The notes below the pieces were generated by a model. That model was not told the DNA's origin. It ran no database searches and worked only from the letters and a program-made list of their open reading frames with translations. DNA of 64,000 nt, taken from assembly GCF_030704535.1 (NCBI RefSeq), contig NC_081821.1, positions 7,145,001 through 7,209,000 on the forward strand, written 5' to 3'. Position 1 is the first letter of the stretch; each line of letters opens with the position of its first letter. Below are positions 49,887-60,899 of this stretch, piece by piece. Position numbers and translations under genes: made by a program. This stretch comes from Vitis vinifera (Eukaryota; Streptophyta; Magnoliopsida; Vitales; Vitaceae).

Positions 49887-51092
49887 ATGGCTGGTCAGTC
49901 GCTCAATGGTTGGGCTATGCGTGAAGCTGTGGCTAAAGAGGAAGACCCAATTTTCTCATTTCCTATGCAACCACCTTCACATGAATTCAGGTACGCCATG
50001 GCATCTACTGAAACTTCTGCTCTCCTCAATATGAAGCCATTTTCAGTCTTTTAATTCTTTGTTCTGCATTATCACTGGAAGTGGTTATTCGGAATTGGAT
50101 TTTCGACCTGATTTTGGCATACAAGATATCGGGCTTGACGCTGTCCCTTTGATGGAGAGCTTTCCAACTGACCCTTTGTATTCTCCTCTTGATATTATTC
50201 CAAGCCCAGCAGTAATTCAAGGTGAGCGCTCGTCATATGTTTCCCTTCTTTCTTATTTTGTGTTTTCCCTCTAAACATAACCGTGGGTTTCCCTTGATTT
50301 GACTGCAGAGGATTTTGGCTGTGGTTATGGAAATGAGTTGGGAGGTTGGAATGAAGTGAACCCTGCGTTTGATCATGAGAAACAACCCTTCTTGTTATGT
50401 GATAAGAATGGTCGACAGACTGAGGAGGAGTCTACCAAAGAAAACAAAGAGACCAGAAAAGGCAGAGATGAAAAGAGTAACAGTTCAAAAATGTTATCTC
50501 GAAACACTATTTCTCAGTACTTCTACATGCCCATAACCCAAGCAGCCAGGGAGCTTAAAGTGGGCTTAACACTTCTGAAGAAAAGGTGTAGGGAGTTGGG
50601 TATTCGTAGATGGCCTCATAGAAAGTTAATGAGCCTCCAAACCCTAATCAAGAACGTTCAGGTACTACATCTGTCTTAGAAATGTTGTTTGTCTTCAAGG
50701 TTTTTAGTTTGAAGTCATTCATGACTATTTTCATTTAATCGAAGTTATGAAGTGGGTTTTTATGTATTCAGGAATTGGGAAAAGATGAGGGCGATGGGAG
50801 TGATCAGGGAAAGTTAAGAGAAGCCATCCAGATACTAGAGCAAGAGAGGAAGTTGATGGAGGAGATGCCAGATTTGCAACTCGAAGACAAGACAAAGAGG
50901 CTTAGACAAGCCTATTTCAAGGCAAACTACAAGAAGAGAAAGCTCATGGGCACGATGGATTCTTCCCAATCTTCCTCCAACAGCAACCCTCAAACAGTGG
51001 AGGTTGCCATGAATTATACAACCATGGATGAAGAAGATGAAATGAAGTCTCTCTTGTCTGACTCTTTCTCTTCTACTAACATGATGTTGTGA
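49887..51092 (+). CDS. RKD-type RWP-RK transcription factor
   Basis: Predicted 305 aa from four exons: 49887-49990, 50082-50221, 50309-50661 and 50772-51092, with GT-AG borders and matching phases. The RWP-RK domain occupies about 143-194, with [37 protein letters not shown] (RWPHRK at 181-186) and [11 protein letters not shown] coiled-coil-like region follows (about 213-235, [18 protein letters not shown]), then the conserved [21 protein letters not shown] and an acidic C-terminus. It lacks the PB1 domain and nitrate-response region of NIN-like proteins and is short, so it belongs to the RKD subgroup. RKD factors set egg-cell identity and early embryo patterning, and citrus RKD1 underlies nucellar embryony. 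Exon 2's left border uses GGAAG as acceptor. It is the only one I found that keeps the frame, but its polypyrimidine tract is weak. Confidence 0.92.
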
Positions 51093-51726
51093 ACCTGTAA
51101 CAAGCCTACAAACTGATCAATTTTCAAGGGAAATGTTTTGTTATTTTGATAACCATAGATTTATGATGTTCTGAAATTCAGCATGCATGAAGACTAATAT
51201 CCAAAAGAAGAACAAATCTTATGCCTGGGTAATTAGCAATAAAACTTCTGCAATTTGAAGGCAGTCCATAAATCCCCTCCGCTTGACATTAGCAAAAAGC
51301 CAGTCCATTTGGAGTGGCAATCATAATTGCAGACAAAAGTGGAAAAAGTTAAATTGATTCAGCATGCATAGATGAATCAACACTAATATGGTACATGGAA
51401 CCTTGATTAGATCGATGTGGTTCTGGATCTCTGTTATTTTCCCTAATTGAATTAAGCACTCGGGATGATGGGATTTTAATTAACCTAGGAAATTAAAGAA
51501 GTAAAAACTAAAAATAAGTGGGTAATATGGGTGGGCGGTAGTGGCTACTGTTACCCAAGATATAATGGCTTCGAATGAAGTGCAAATGTTCAAAATATAC
51601 GTTGAGTTGGGACTCGACGCTGGATTTCAAATAGCTGTTATTATAGTTGTTTCACCCTCCATTGCCAATGTTCAAAGCCCTAGCAGATAAATAAATGGTC
51701 CAGGCAAACAAGAAGACCGAAATGCG
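51093..51726. other. Short intergenic gap, RKD 3' flank and PPR promoter
   Basis: No further gene or element seen. GATTCAGCATGCATGA-like strings occur near 51,176 and 51,356. Confidence 0.5.
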
Positions 51727-53658
51727 ATGACTACCATTTCACGGATCTTTCGCTCAGGTCGCCCCTCTCTCTCTGACTCCACTCCCGGTCGTTATCTTTC
51801 CACTTCTGCCTTCTCCACAGCATCTCTCCCTTTCCTTGACTCAGAGGAGAGTCCATCAACAGCATCCGAGAACCATCGACGACTGCAGCACCAAACACAT
51901 CCCCTTCCAAAGTCACGAGATGAAAGCGAGAACCAACTTATTTCTCTCATTAAATCCTGTTCCAAGAAGACCCATTTGCTTCAAATTCACGCCCACATCA
52001 TCCGTACATCTCTCATACAAAACCACTTCATCTCTTTGCAGTTTCTGTCTCGGGCGGCGCTCTCGCCATCGCGTGACATGGGCTATTCCTCCCAAGTTTT
52101 CTCTCAGATCATGAAGCCTTCTGGGTCTCAATACAATGTCATGATCAGAGCTTACTCTATGAGCCATTCGCCTGAGCAGGGGTTTTATCTGTACCGGGAA
52201 ATGCGACGGCGAGGTGTTCCTCCAAACCCCTTGTCGTCTTCATTCGTTATGAAGTCTTGTATCAGAATTTCTTCGTTAATGGGTGGATTGCAGATTCATG
52301 CTAGGATTTTGAGAGATGGGCATCAATCTGATAATCTTTTGCTCACTACTTTGATGGACTTGTATTCATGCTGTGATAAGTTTGAAGAAGCATGCAAGGT
52401 GTTTGATGAGATACCTCAGTGGGACACCGTTTCATGGAATGTATTGATTTCTTGCTGCATTCACAATAGGCGGACCCGGGATGCTCTGAGAATGTTTGAT
52501 ATTATGCAGAGCACAGCGGATGGGTTTGAACCGGATGATGTTACTTGCTTGCTTCTCCTTCAAGCTTGTGCTAACTTGGGTGCATTAGAGTTCGGTGAAC
52601 GGGTTCATAATTATATTGAAGAACATGGATATGATGGTGCTCTCAATTTGTGTAATTCTCTTATAACAATGTACTCACGATGTGGACGATTGGAGAAGGC
52701 TTATTCTATCTTCAAGAGGATGGATGAGAGGAATGTAGTTTCATGGAGTGCAATGATTTCTGGTTTTGCTATGCATGGATACGGTAGAGAGGCGATTGAA
52801 GCTTTTGAACAGATGCAGCAGTTGGGTGTATCTCCTGATGATCAAACTCTAACAGGGGTTCTTTCTGCTTGTAGTCACTGTGGGTTGGTTGATGACGGCC
52901 TGATGTTTTTCGATCGGATGAGCAAAGTGTTTGGCATAGAGCCTAATATCCACCATTATGGGTGTATGGTTGATCTCTTGGGTCGTGCTGGTTTGCTCGA
53001 TCAGGCCTACCAGCTTATAATGTCAATGGTGATTAAACCAGATTCAACATTATGGAGGACTTTACTTGGGGCTTGCAGAATTCATCGACACGCCACCCTT
53101 GGAGAACGAGTAATTGGACATTTGATTGAACTCAAGGCTCAAGAAGCCGGGGATTATGTTCTGTTGTTGAATATTTATTCTTCAGTTGGTAACTGGGATA
53201 AGGTGACAGACTTGAGAAAGTTTATGAAGGAGAAAGGAATTCAAACATCACCTGGCTGTAGTACAATTGAACTGAAGGGAAAAGTGCATGAGTTTGTGGT
53301 GGATGATATTTTACATCCTCGGACTGATGAAATTTATGAGATGCTGGATGAGATTGGAAAGCAACTGAAGATTGCTGGTTATGTTGCTGAATTATCATCG
53401 GAATTGCACAATTTGGGTGCTGAAGAAAAGGGAAATAGGTTGTCCTATCATAGTGAGAAGTTGGCCATTGCTTTTGGAGTCCTTGCAACTCCACCAGGCA
53501 CGACAATTAGGGTGGCCAAGAACCTGCGAATCTGTGTTGACTGTCACAATTTTGCAAAGGTCCTTTCAGGGGCTTATAATCGTGAGGTGGTTATAAGAGA
53601 TCGCACACGGTTTCATCATTTCCGAGAAGGGCAGTGCTCTTGCAATGGCTACTGGTAG
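51727..53658 (+). CDS. Pentatricopeptide repeat protein, PLS class with E and DYW domains
   Basis: Intronless 643-aa protein, as usual for plant PPR genes. The N-terminus (ISRIFRSGRPSLSDSTPGRY) is basic and Ser-rich, like a mitochondrial or plastid transit peptide. PPR motifs run from about residue 95 to 450, for example SWNVLISCCIHNRRTRDALR, NVVSWSAMISGFAMHGYGRE and PDDQTLTGVLSACSHCGLVD. The E/E+ region follows (DSTLWRTLLGACRIHRHATL, then GKVHEFVVDD). The C-terminal DYW deaminase domain has HSEKLA (H575, E577), CVDCH (603-607) and the final CSCNGYW. The zinc and catalytic ligands are intact. The last three residues are GYW instead of the canonical DYW. These proteins carry out C-to-U RNA editing in organelles; the target site is unknown. 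Closest Arabidopsis counterpart by position and type: the At3g47530 gene. Confidence 0.95.
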   Translation: MTTISRIFRSGRPSLSDSTPGRYLSTSAFSTASLPFLDSEESPSTASENHRRLQHQTHPLPKSRDESENQLISLIKSCSKKTHLLQIHAHIIRTSLIQNHFISLQFLSRAALSPSRDMGYSSQVFSQIMKPSGSQYNVMIRAYSMSHSPEQGFYLYREMRRRGVPPNPLSSSFVMKSCIRISSLMGGLQIHARILRDGHQSDNLLLTTLMDLYSCCDKFEEACKVFDEIPQWDTVSWNVLISCCIHNRRTRDALRMFDIMQSTADGFEPDDVTCLLLLQACANLGALEFGERVHNYIEEHGYDGALNLCNSLITMYSRCGRLEKAYSIFKRMDERNVVSWSAMISGFAMHGYGREAIEAFEQMQQLGVSPDDQTLTGVLSACSHCGLVDDGLMFFDRMSKVFGIEPNIHHYGCMVDLLGRAGLLDQAYQLIMSMVIKPDSTLWRTLLGACRIHRHATLGERVIGHLIELKAQEAGDYVLLLNIYSSVGNWDKVTDLRKFMKEKGIQTSPGCSTIELKGKVHEFVVDDILHPRTDEIYEMLDEIGKQLKIAGYVAELSSELHNLGAEEKGNRLSYHSEKLAIAFGVLATPPGTTIRVAKNLRICVDCHNFAKVLSGAYNREVVIRDRTRFHHFREGQCSCNGYW

Positions 53659-54820
53659 GGACATGACGTCGAGAGAAGACATACTCAGACGTAAAACTCA
53701 ACCTACTATCTAGGATCATCATTTAGAGGGATTTCAGATTTCCCAGCTAAAATAAAATGCAGTAGAGTTTCTATTATATGATGATCTGATATCCAGTGGA
53801 CATTAGGGGTGTCATTTGAAGGAGGACTACAATTCTACAGTTACCGGAACAGCTTGTGTGAATCATGGGAAAGAGGTATTTTAATTTCAAATTGAAACTC
53901 TAGATTATTGGTACCTCTACTCAATAGATCAAAGAATAGCACATTAATTAAGCCTTCTACTTCATTGGTTGCAGCCTTGTTTCTATCTTGGACCGCGTGG
54001 CAAATTTTAACTGAGGGTCTTGTTTCTTGAGGTTAGCCCAAAGGTCCCAAAGTCCCTTTGTGCTGAAGCTTCCTCTGACTTGTACCATTCATTTCAACCC
54101 CTATAACCTGAGCGATGGAGATTCCTACCCAACAAGGGTTGAGTGATGTCACAGACTGAAGCTTGAAGGCAATGTTCAATGATTACAGTGAGATTAAACC
54201 AAGGTGCATCACAGTGGATCAGCATTTTAGTTTATTTATTTAAGTGCAACTTAAATTTTTATACGGCACCGTACTGTCCTGAGACTCTGTAGAGCAGGAT
54301 TGCAGTGAAAACGTAAGGCACAAGCATATTTATGGAAGGCAGAGCAAAATCAATTCCTTTTCTGAACGGCTGATTTTGTTGTGGAATTATTAAATTAATC
54401 TATCTGCACAATCAAATTCTTTTTCTGAATGGTCGATCTTGTTGTGCAATGGACGCCTTTGTAGCACATACATATACATCGCAGGCATAACTCAAATGTC
54501 AAACCCTACCCTAGCAAACCTAATGACAAGCACTTACTGCGCAGATTCAAGAGCCAGATCACAAATTTTTAGAGGAAGAAGGAGTTTCTGTGATGCAAAG
54601 CACCGGGCATATTTCAGAACAATCAAGCAGAACAAGTTCCCAATGAGAACAATTATGTTGGTTGAAACTACAACATACTCTATGTTCATCCTTACCAAAC
54701 TCAAATGGCAAAGCAAACAAGAAACTTCAATTCTACAAAATTGAAAGCACAAATGCAATGATGAATCCACAACATTATTCCCAAATTGTATTGATGTGGT
54801 TAGTGCTTTGAAACTGAAGT
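53659..54820. other. Convergent 3' region between PPR and MDH genes
   Basis: The two genes converge here. No extra gene. The last 350 bp are probably the MDH 3'UTR. GATTTTGTTGTGGAATTAT and GATCTTGTTGTGCAATGG near 54,371 and 54,425 are short diverged repeats. Confidence 0.55.
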
Positions 54821-56062
54821 TTAAGCTGTCACTGTTTGCTTTTGTGCAAAAGCCACCCCCTTCTCAATACTGGCCTTCAGTTCTGGCTTGAGGGCTTCCA
54901 AAGCCTTCTCTTCATACTCAGTCAATCCTTGGAGGTCACTAGAAATCACGGCTTCAATCCCTTTCTTTCCAATCTTAACCCTTGAGGCAAAGAAAGGAAG
55001 CTCAGTCAGCTCCGACTGTACATAGGCGCACTCATAGACATCCGTGTCCCCATCCAGTGCACGGAGGGATGACTCAACGAATCTTGCTGCTGCATATGCC
55101 ATTGACAGTGTAGCAGACCCTGCTCCTGCCTTTGCCTCCACAACTTCTGTTCCAGCATTTTGGATTCTAACAGTTAGTTCTTCCACTTCTTCATCAGTGA
55201 AACTTACTGAGGGCTTTGTCCTTGACAGCAGGGGCAGAATAGTTATCCCAGCATGTCCCCCAACAACAGGGACATCTACATCAATGAGCCTAAGGTTCTT
55301 CTTCTGAGCAACAAATGTGTTTGCCCTCACAACATCCAGTGTAGTAACACCAAAAACCTTCTTTGGATCATAGACACCCTTCCGCCTCAAAACTTCCACA
55401 GCGATGGGCACTGTAGAATTAACTGGATTGCTGATAATATGGATGAAGGCATCAGGGCAGTTGTCAGCAACAGCCTCAACCAAGGTCTTCACTATGTTGG
55501 CATTGATGTTGAAGAGGTCATCACGGGTCATACCTGGCTTTCTCGGAACTCCTGCAGGTATAACAACCACGTCCACACCTTTCAAAGAATTGGCTAATTC
55601 AGAAGTTCCTGTAAAGTCCAGCACTTGAGCAGGAGTATTGCAGTGACTGAGATCAGCAGCAACTCCCTTAACATTTGCTATATCATAAAGGTGAAGTGCA
55701 GAAACTAATGGGGACATCTTGATTAGGAGTGCTAGGGGCTGACCTATCCCTCCAGCAGCTCCAAGAATTGCCACTTTGGACGATGAGGCCTGGGGCTGTA
55801 GGTAGTACTGATGCCTCAGGTTTTGCTTTCCAGCTTTTGGTGCAAAAGAGTTCCGAAGAGCTGCACTACTTTCCTTGCCTAAGAAGGATGCCTCTGATTC
55901 ACAGCTGATTGAAGATGCTGCCTTGAGGCCACTGAAACTCTTAAGATAGTTCTGAGAGTTGAATGACACACCAAAACACTTTGACCGTGAAAGTGGGATT
56001 GCTTTTGAGCCAATTGAGGCAGATGATCCGATTGTAATTGTAGTCAACGATGTTGCTGCCAT
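54821..56062 (-). CDS. Plastidial NAD-dependent malate dehydrogenase
   Basis: Converts malate and NAD+ to oxaloacetate and NADH in the plastid. The product is 413 aa from one coding exon. The start was set at the ATG at 56062 ([12 protein letters not shown]). The open frame extends 40 codons further but runs into the 5'UTR intron. Residues 1 to about 92 form a Ser-rich transit peptide. The Rossmann motif is GAAGGIG (101-107). Active-site residues are R174 and R180 in [12 protein letters not shown]243 and R246 in [11 protein letters not shown], and H270 in VVGGHAG. The length and chloroplast-type leader match Arabidopsis plNAD-MDH (At3g47520), which is needed for embryo and chloroplast development partly through non-enzymatic interaction with plastid FtsH proteins. 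The regulatory Cys extensions of NADP-MDH are absent, so it is the NAD form. Confidence 0.95.
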   Translation of the reverse strand: MAATSLTTITIGSSASIGSKAIPLSRSKCFGVSFNSQNYLKSFSGLKAASSISCESEASFLGKESSAALRNSFAPKAGKQNLRHQYYLQPQASSSKVAILGAAGGIGQPLALLIKMSPLVSALHLYDIANVKGVAADLSHCNTPAQVLDFTGTSELANSLKGVDVVVIPAGVPRKPGMTRDDLFNINANIVKTLVEAVADNCPDAFIHIISNPVNSTVPIAVEVLRRKGVYDPKKVFGVTTLDVVRANTFVAQKKNLRLIDVDVPVVGGHAGITILPLLSRTKPSVSFTDEEVEELTVRIQNAGTEVVEAKAGAGSATLSMAYAAARFVESSLRALDGDTDVYECAYVQSELTELPFFASRVKIGKKGIEAVISSDLQGLTEYEEKALEALKPELKASIEKGVAFAQKQTVTA

Positions 56063-57400
56063 CTTGCACTCTGTTAAACAAGAATGGTCGAAAATCTTGT
56101 CAGTTGTAACAAAACCAAAATAGCATAATTTAATGAGTAACCAGCTGGTTGGTGGCTCCAATCTAATCTGGTGTAATAACAAAAATTTCAGTCCACGTTG
56201 ATAGAAAGCAGCAGTCTAAAGACTCAAACAGGAACATTTCCCGCCGTGCTATCTCTTTTGAGTTCAAAAGGATTAGGCTAAAGAAGGGGGAGGGGGGGTT
56301 GCGGAATTCAAATCTCCAAAAACCCTAGATGCTATAGATTCGTGGTTCCTTGCATGCATATGAATCTTTTAATTAGAATCATTACTGCTGCTTCTTCACA
56401 GATCCTGTATGGATGCTACCAGAAAAAGTCAAGGCCAATCAGATTTAAAACAAAATCAGATTACAGGATTTCTAGATGCTAATTTTGAGTTCCATGCCTG
56501 ATTCATTTTTGTTGAGAGAATTCAAAGACCATCAACATAAATTCGGATTCCTTATATCGGCAACCTATAGAAGAAGATGTGATATAGTGCATGTAATCTT
56601 CATATAGAAACCCAGCACCATGAAGCTTGTGATTTTGGATCCCCAAGCTTAAAGTCCACAGATGTCCTAAATCTGCAAGTGTCTTTTAAAGGATAGGTGT
56701 AAAGGTATTATAACCTCAAAACATTACATCAGTTGTAATAGTTTTGTTTCTCTGATCTCAAATTGATCAAAATCTATATAAATGGACTGAGTGTGCTCCG
56801 GTTTTTCACACAGCCATGTCCAGAGCAAAGGAAATGTTTAAAAATGATTCCTTTCTCTAGCCTTTTTCCTTCTTATTATTTCCCAAAAGCCAAACACCAG
56901 ATACAAACAAAGATACATAACAGAACAAATAGATCAAACTACTAGATTGCATGGATTCAAAATCTGAGAATCAAACTGAAGACCCCATTGCCAAATTCGC
57001 AAAACAGACGCCATAATACAAACGGGTTCGAATCTGAATCCACAAAACGAATCAATCACAATCCAATCAAAATCAGTCAAACAGCCCATCATAAACATGG
57101 AAATGATCATCATGCCATTATGTTCGGACATGTCCGCACCCACGTCGGAAAATAAAATTCAAAGCGTGGAAAAAGAAGATCAGATCGAAACAAACATAAA
57201 AATCCATTAAACCCCACAAAAACCTCACTCATATTTACCTCAAAAACGGTCGTAGAGAGCAAAAACTTGGATTTGCAGGTTCTACAAAGGCCCGAGAAAC
57301 TTGATGTTAAAAGGAGGATTGAAGGAAAGTAGAGCAACTTGGGTTTCTTCGCCTCTGTACCTCGGATCAATCTCTACTCCCTTCGTGTCATACCAAACTT
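56063..57400 (-). other. 5' leader of the MDH gene with a 1.17-kb UTR intron
   Basis: On the minus strand the leader exon ends TTTGAG at 57239 with donor GTAAATAT. The acceptor TTTAACAG lies at 56071, eight bases ahead of the start codon. The intron is therefore about 56,071-57,238. No nested gene is seen inside it. Confidence 0.65.
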
Positions 57401-57405
57401 ATACA
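57399..57405 (-). promoter_or_regulatory. TATA box of the MDH gene
   Basis: TGTATAAG on the minus strand, placed about 35 bp upstream of the likely transcription start near 57,365. Confidence 0.5.
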
Positions 57406-57520
57406 TAGCAGCCGAAATCGGCCCACAGAACAAAACGTTTCTTTTGCCCCTCAACAGATCCTGGCCGTTTGTTTCATCATGAAATGAAAATCACGCATAT
57501 GAAATCATGGGAAAAAAAAA

Positions 57521-58153
57521 GGGAGAATTATGTTTTGGGGGTAGATGGGCCCCCAAATTAATAAAAGGTCCATGTAACTCTTCAAATTGAGCCCAAAACC
57601 CAATGAAAGTATGAAAATTGAGTTGAAGGATATCATCCTTCAGTATTTCCAAAAATGCCCTTTATTGATTTTGAGAAAAAAAATTAATATTTTTGAAAAA
57701 TACTTTTATTTAATTTAATATTTTTGATTTAATTTAATATTTTAAAAAAATACTTTTATGTAATTTAATATTTTTTAAAATACTTTTATTTAATTTAATA
57801 TTTTTTTAAAATAAATTTATTTAATTTAATATTTTTTTAAAATATTTAATTTAATATTTTTTTAAATACTTTAATTTAATTTAATATTTTTGAAAAAAAA
57901 ATTAATTTAATATTTTTGGAAAAAAAATTATTTAATTTAATATTTTTGAAAACTACTTTTATTTAATTTAGTATTTTTGAAAAAAAATTATTGAAAAAAA
58001 AATTATTTAACTTAATTTTATAAAATATTTTATATGTTTTCTTAAAGGGTATATTTGTCCGTTACTATTTCATATCCTTCAACTCAATTTAAAGAGTTAT
58101 ATGGACCTTTTGTTAATTTGGGGGTCCATCTACCCCTAAAAGATAATTCTCCC
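57521..58153. mobile_element. Mutator-like MITE with long terminal inverted repeats
   Basis: The ends are inverted copies: GGGAGAATTATGTTTTGGGG at the left and, reading the other strand, GGGAGAATTATCTTTTAGGG at the right. The match continues for about 75 bp through GTAGATGG(G/A)CCCCCAAATTAA, AAAAGGTCCAT(G/A)TAACTC and AAATTGAG. The left arm has an extra segment of about 30 bp and then matches again at TTGAAGGATAT. Both ends are flanked by A9, consistent with the 9-bp target duplication of Mutator elements, although a homopolymer is weak evidence. No transposase is encoded. The interior is a short-unit tandem repeat. Confidence 0.8.
57670..58020. repeat. AT-rich minisatellite inside the MITE
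   Basis: About ten units of 25-45 bp built on TAATTTAATATTTTTGAAAA and CTTTTATTTAATTTAATATT, with variable T- and A-runs. It has expanded between the two inverted arms, so the element's length is likely to vary between individuals. Confidence 0.85.
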
Positions 58154-59102
58154 AAAAAAAAAATAAGAAATGAAAAATAATAAATAAAAAAGAAAAAGAA
58201 ATACTCCTCATATCCGTGAATTTATCTCTTTCCGTGTTTTGTTTTTTTTAAATAACCAAATTTTAACATAAATGCTTTTAATTATTTTACATATTAATAA
58301 TATAATTTTTAAGAAATAATTATTTTAAAAAAAAAATAATAAATGTATTTTTATCAAAATAAGGCCCAAAAAATAACGAAGGATTAAATTTTTAAAATTA
58401 GGTTTTTAATGATGTTTTTAATTAAATAATCCAAAGAATAACGATAAAAGAACAACCCAACCCCATATTTGAAAATCAAATAAATATTCATTTTTAGATA
58501 ACAAATAATAAAAAGATTTATTTTAAAGACAAAACTAGTGTTTGATAAATCAATTTAGTAACTTAAATTGATTTAATAATTTAATGTAAATTATTAAATA
58601 AATTAAATGCTTAATAAAATAATTTAATAATATGACTTCAAATAAAAAATAATTTTAATTAATAAGTAAAAATAATTAACTCATTCTTAAGTTCGTTCAT
58701 ATCTTCATTTTATTTTTTTAGCATCATTTATTTTAATTATATTCATGATCTCTTTTGTTATTGTATGATCTTTTTTATTATTCCACAATTTTCATTATTA
58801 CTTAACCTTATTTATCTTAATTATAATTTATGAGGATAAATATGTTAATTTAATAATTTAGAATAAATTTTAAGTTAATTTTATCAAACAATTTTAATCC
58901 TTAAAAATAAAAATTAAATAATAAGTTTTAAGTTAATAATTTAAGTATAATTTAACTTAAATTATTAAGTAATAAGTATTAAGTTTTATCCCATGTCAAC
59001 GACAAAATTTAATAAAAGTGTAAGGATAAATATATTTGGAGTAATGGAAATAATGGTTTTTCTTTGTTTTTTTATTAACTTAATAATTATGGGAAGTCAT
59101 CC
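58154..59102. other. Very AT-rich intergenic DNA, possible worn MITE
   Basis: No gene. TGTTTGATAAAT at about 58,540 and ATTTTATCAAACA at about 58,878 face each other as inverted copies with AT-rich DNA between them, which could be a decayed hAT-like MITE. Ends and target duplication are not clear. Confidence 0.4.
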
Positions 59103-60045
59103 AATCAAAGAGTATAGGTGCAATTGTTTAGAAATTGACCATGAAGGGTTATGACTTATGATATGACGAATAACATTGATCATTGTTGCTTGGCTCTTGA
59201 ATACACCCAAGTGTTGGGTTATTATTGGGTAATTTGATTCTAGTTGCTTTTTAAAAAACTTAAGTAAGGAAAATTCTACCGTACAAGATATCATGTCTCC
59301 ATTTTATTTGAGTCGTTGAATGAAAATATTTCATTTCATCCGTCCAAATGAAAAGTTTAAAAAATTAAAAATTAAAAAAATTCCCGATTGAATCAAGTAG
59401 CTATTCTCTCCCATTTTTCCCGTCTTTTCCCCCTATTTTTCTTTCTTCTCCATACTCATCCCCTAATACCTGTTCTCTCCCTATTTTCTTAGTCAAAGAG
59501 TACAGGTGGCCCATGGTTAAGAAATTGACCTTGAAGGGTTATGACTTATGTTACGACGAATAACATTGATCATTGTTGCTTGGCTCTTGAATACACCCAA
59601 GTGTTGGGTTATTGTTGGGTAATTTGATTATAGTTGCTTTTTTAAAAACTTAAGTAAGAAAAATTATACAGTACAAGATATCATATCTCCATTTTATTTG
59701 AGTCGTTGGATGAAAATATTTCATTTCATCCGTCCAAATGAAAAGTTTAAAAATTTAAAAATTAAAAAAATTCCCGATTGAATCAAGTAGCTATTCTCTC
59801 CCATTTTTCCCGTCTTTTCCCCTTATTTTTCTTTCTTCTCCATACTCATCCCCCAATACCTGTTCTCTCCCTATTTTCTTAGTCAAAGAGTACAGGTGGC
59901 CCATGGTTAAGAAATTGACCTTGAAGGGTTATGACTTATGTTATGACGAATAACATTGATCATTGTTGCTTGGCTCTTGAATACACCCAAGTGTTGGGCC
60001 ATTGTTGGGTGATTTGATTCCAGTTGCTTTTTTAAAAACTTAATT
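59103..60045. repeat. Tandem repeat of a 390-bp unit, 2.4 copies
   Basis: Copies start at about 59103, 59491 and 59881 (partial). Each begins TCAAAGAGTA(T/C)AGGTG and contains GAAGGGTTATGACTTATG, GCTTGGCTCTTGAATACACC, a TTTCATTTCATCCGTCCAAATG block and a CT-rich end. Copies 2 and 3 are nearly identical. Copy 1 differs more, suggesting stepwise duplication. No open frame is conserved. Confidence 0.93.
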
Positions 60046-60899
60046 ATAATTTGGCATATAGATCTCTCTTATTTTAACTTAATTTTTCTAGACATATCAC
60101 AATCAGTGATAAGACGTTGCCTTTTCCTTTTCAACGGATGGGTTCCCTCTTCTGTTCTTTAAGGTTGTTTTTAAAGAAAAAAAATAATGAAAGTAATTAA
60201 TCTAGCCCTTGTCATCGAGCATTCACGTGACCCTTTTTTATTTATTTTATTTTAAATATAAAAAATCATAATGACCCTAGTTTTAGTTTTAAATTTAAAA
60301 CTAAAATCATAATTATCAATTATGATTTTAAAATAAAAAAAATAAAACAAATAATAAAACTAAACTTAATGTCGTAGGAACACACCACTTTAATAAAAAA
60401 ATTTAACATAAGTTTAAATTGAAAATTTATTTTTTCTTAAATTTTACTTTAATATGAAACTCTTTAAAATTGTGTTATGATGTTTGGTAGAGAAAAAAAT
60501 TATTGGGAAGTTGAAATATTTGTAATCTATTTTTTTATATTTTTAATATATAAAATTATTTTATTTTCTATTTTGAAAAATTGAAAATTATTTTTATTTT
60601 TTCGTTATCAAAAGCATTTTGCTATTTTATTGTTTTGGGAGACAAAAAACAAAACTGTTTTAAAAAATAATTATTAAACAAGGTCCATATTTTTATTCAT
60701 TATTTTTATGATGAGAACACTTGAAAGTTGAAACCATAGTGGATCCCAAATTCCCTTACATTTATATAAAGTTATTTCTATCTAATAAAAAAGTAGTTAA
60801 ATATATTTAGTTTTCTTTCATTTGAAATTTCATCAAATATGGACAAATTTACACACTTTTTGCCAAAAAAAACTTTCCACAATTTTAGTATGAATGAGG
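60046..60899. other. AT-rich intergenic DNA
   Basis: No gene. A small palindromic stretch, AAAACTAAAATCATAATTAT against ATTATGATTTTAAAAT, lies near 60,285-60,335. Confidence 0.5.

Noticed and set aside
56063-56182. MDH start 40 codons further upstream
   Set aside because: The extra residues lie across a splice acceptor in the 5'UTR intron and would place non-transit-like sequence ahead of a good plastid transit peptide.
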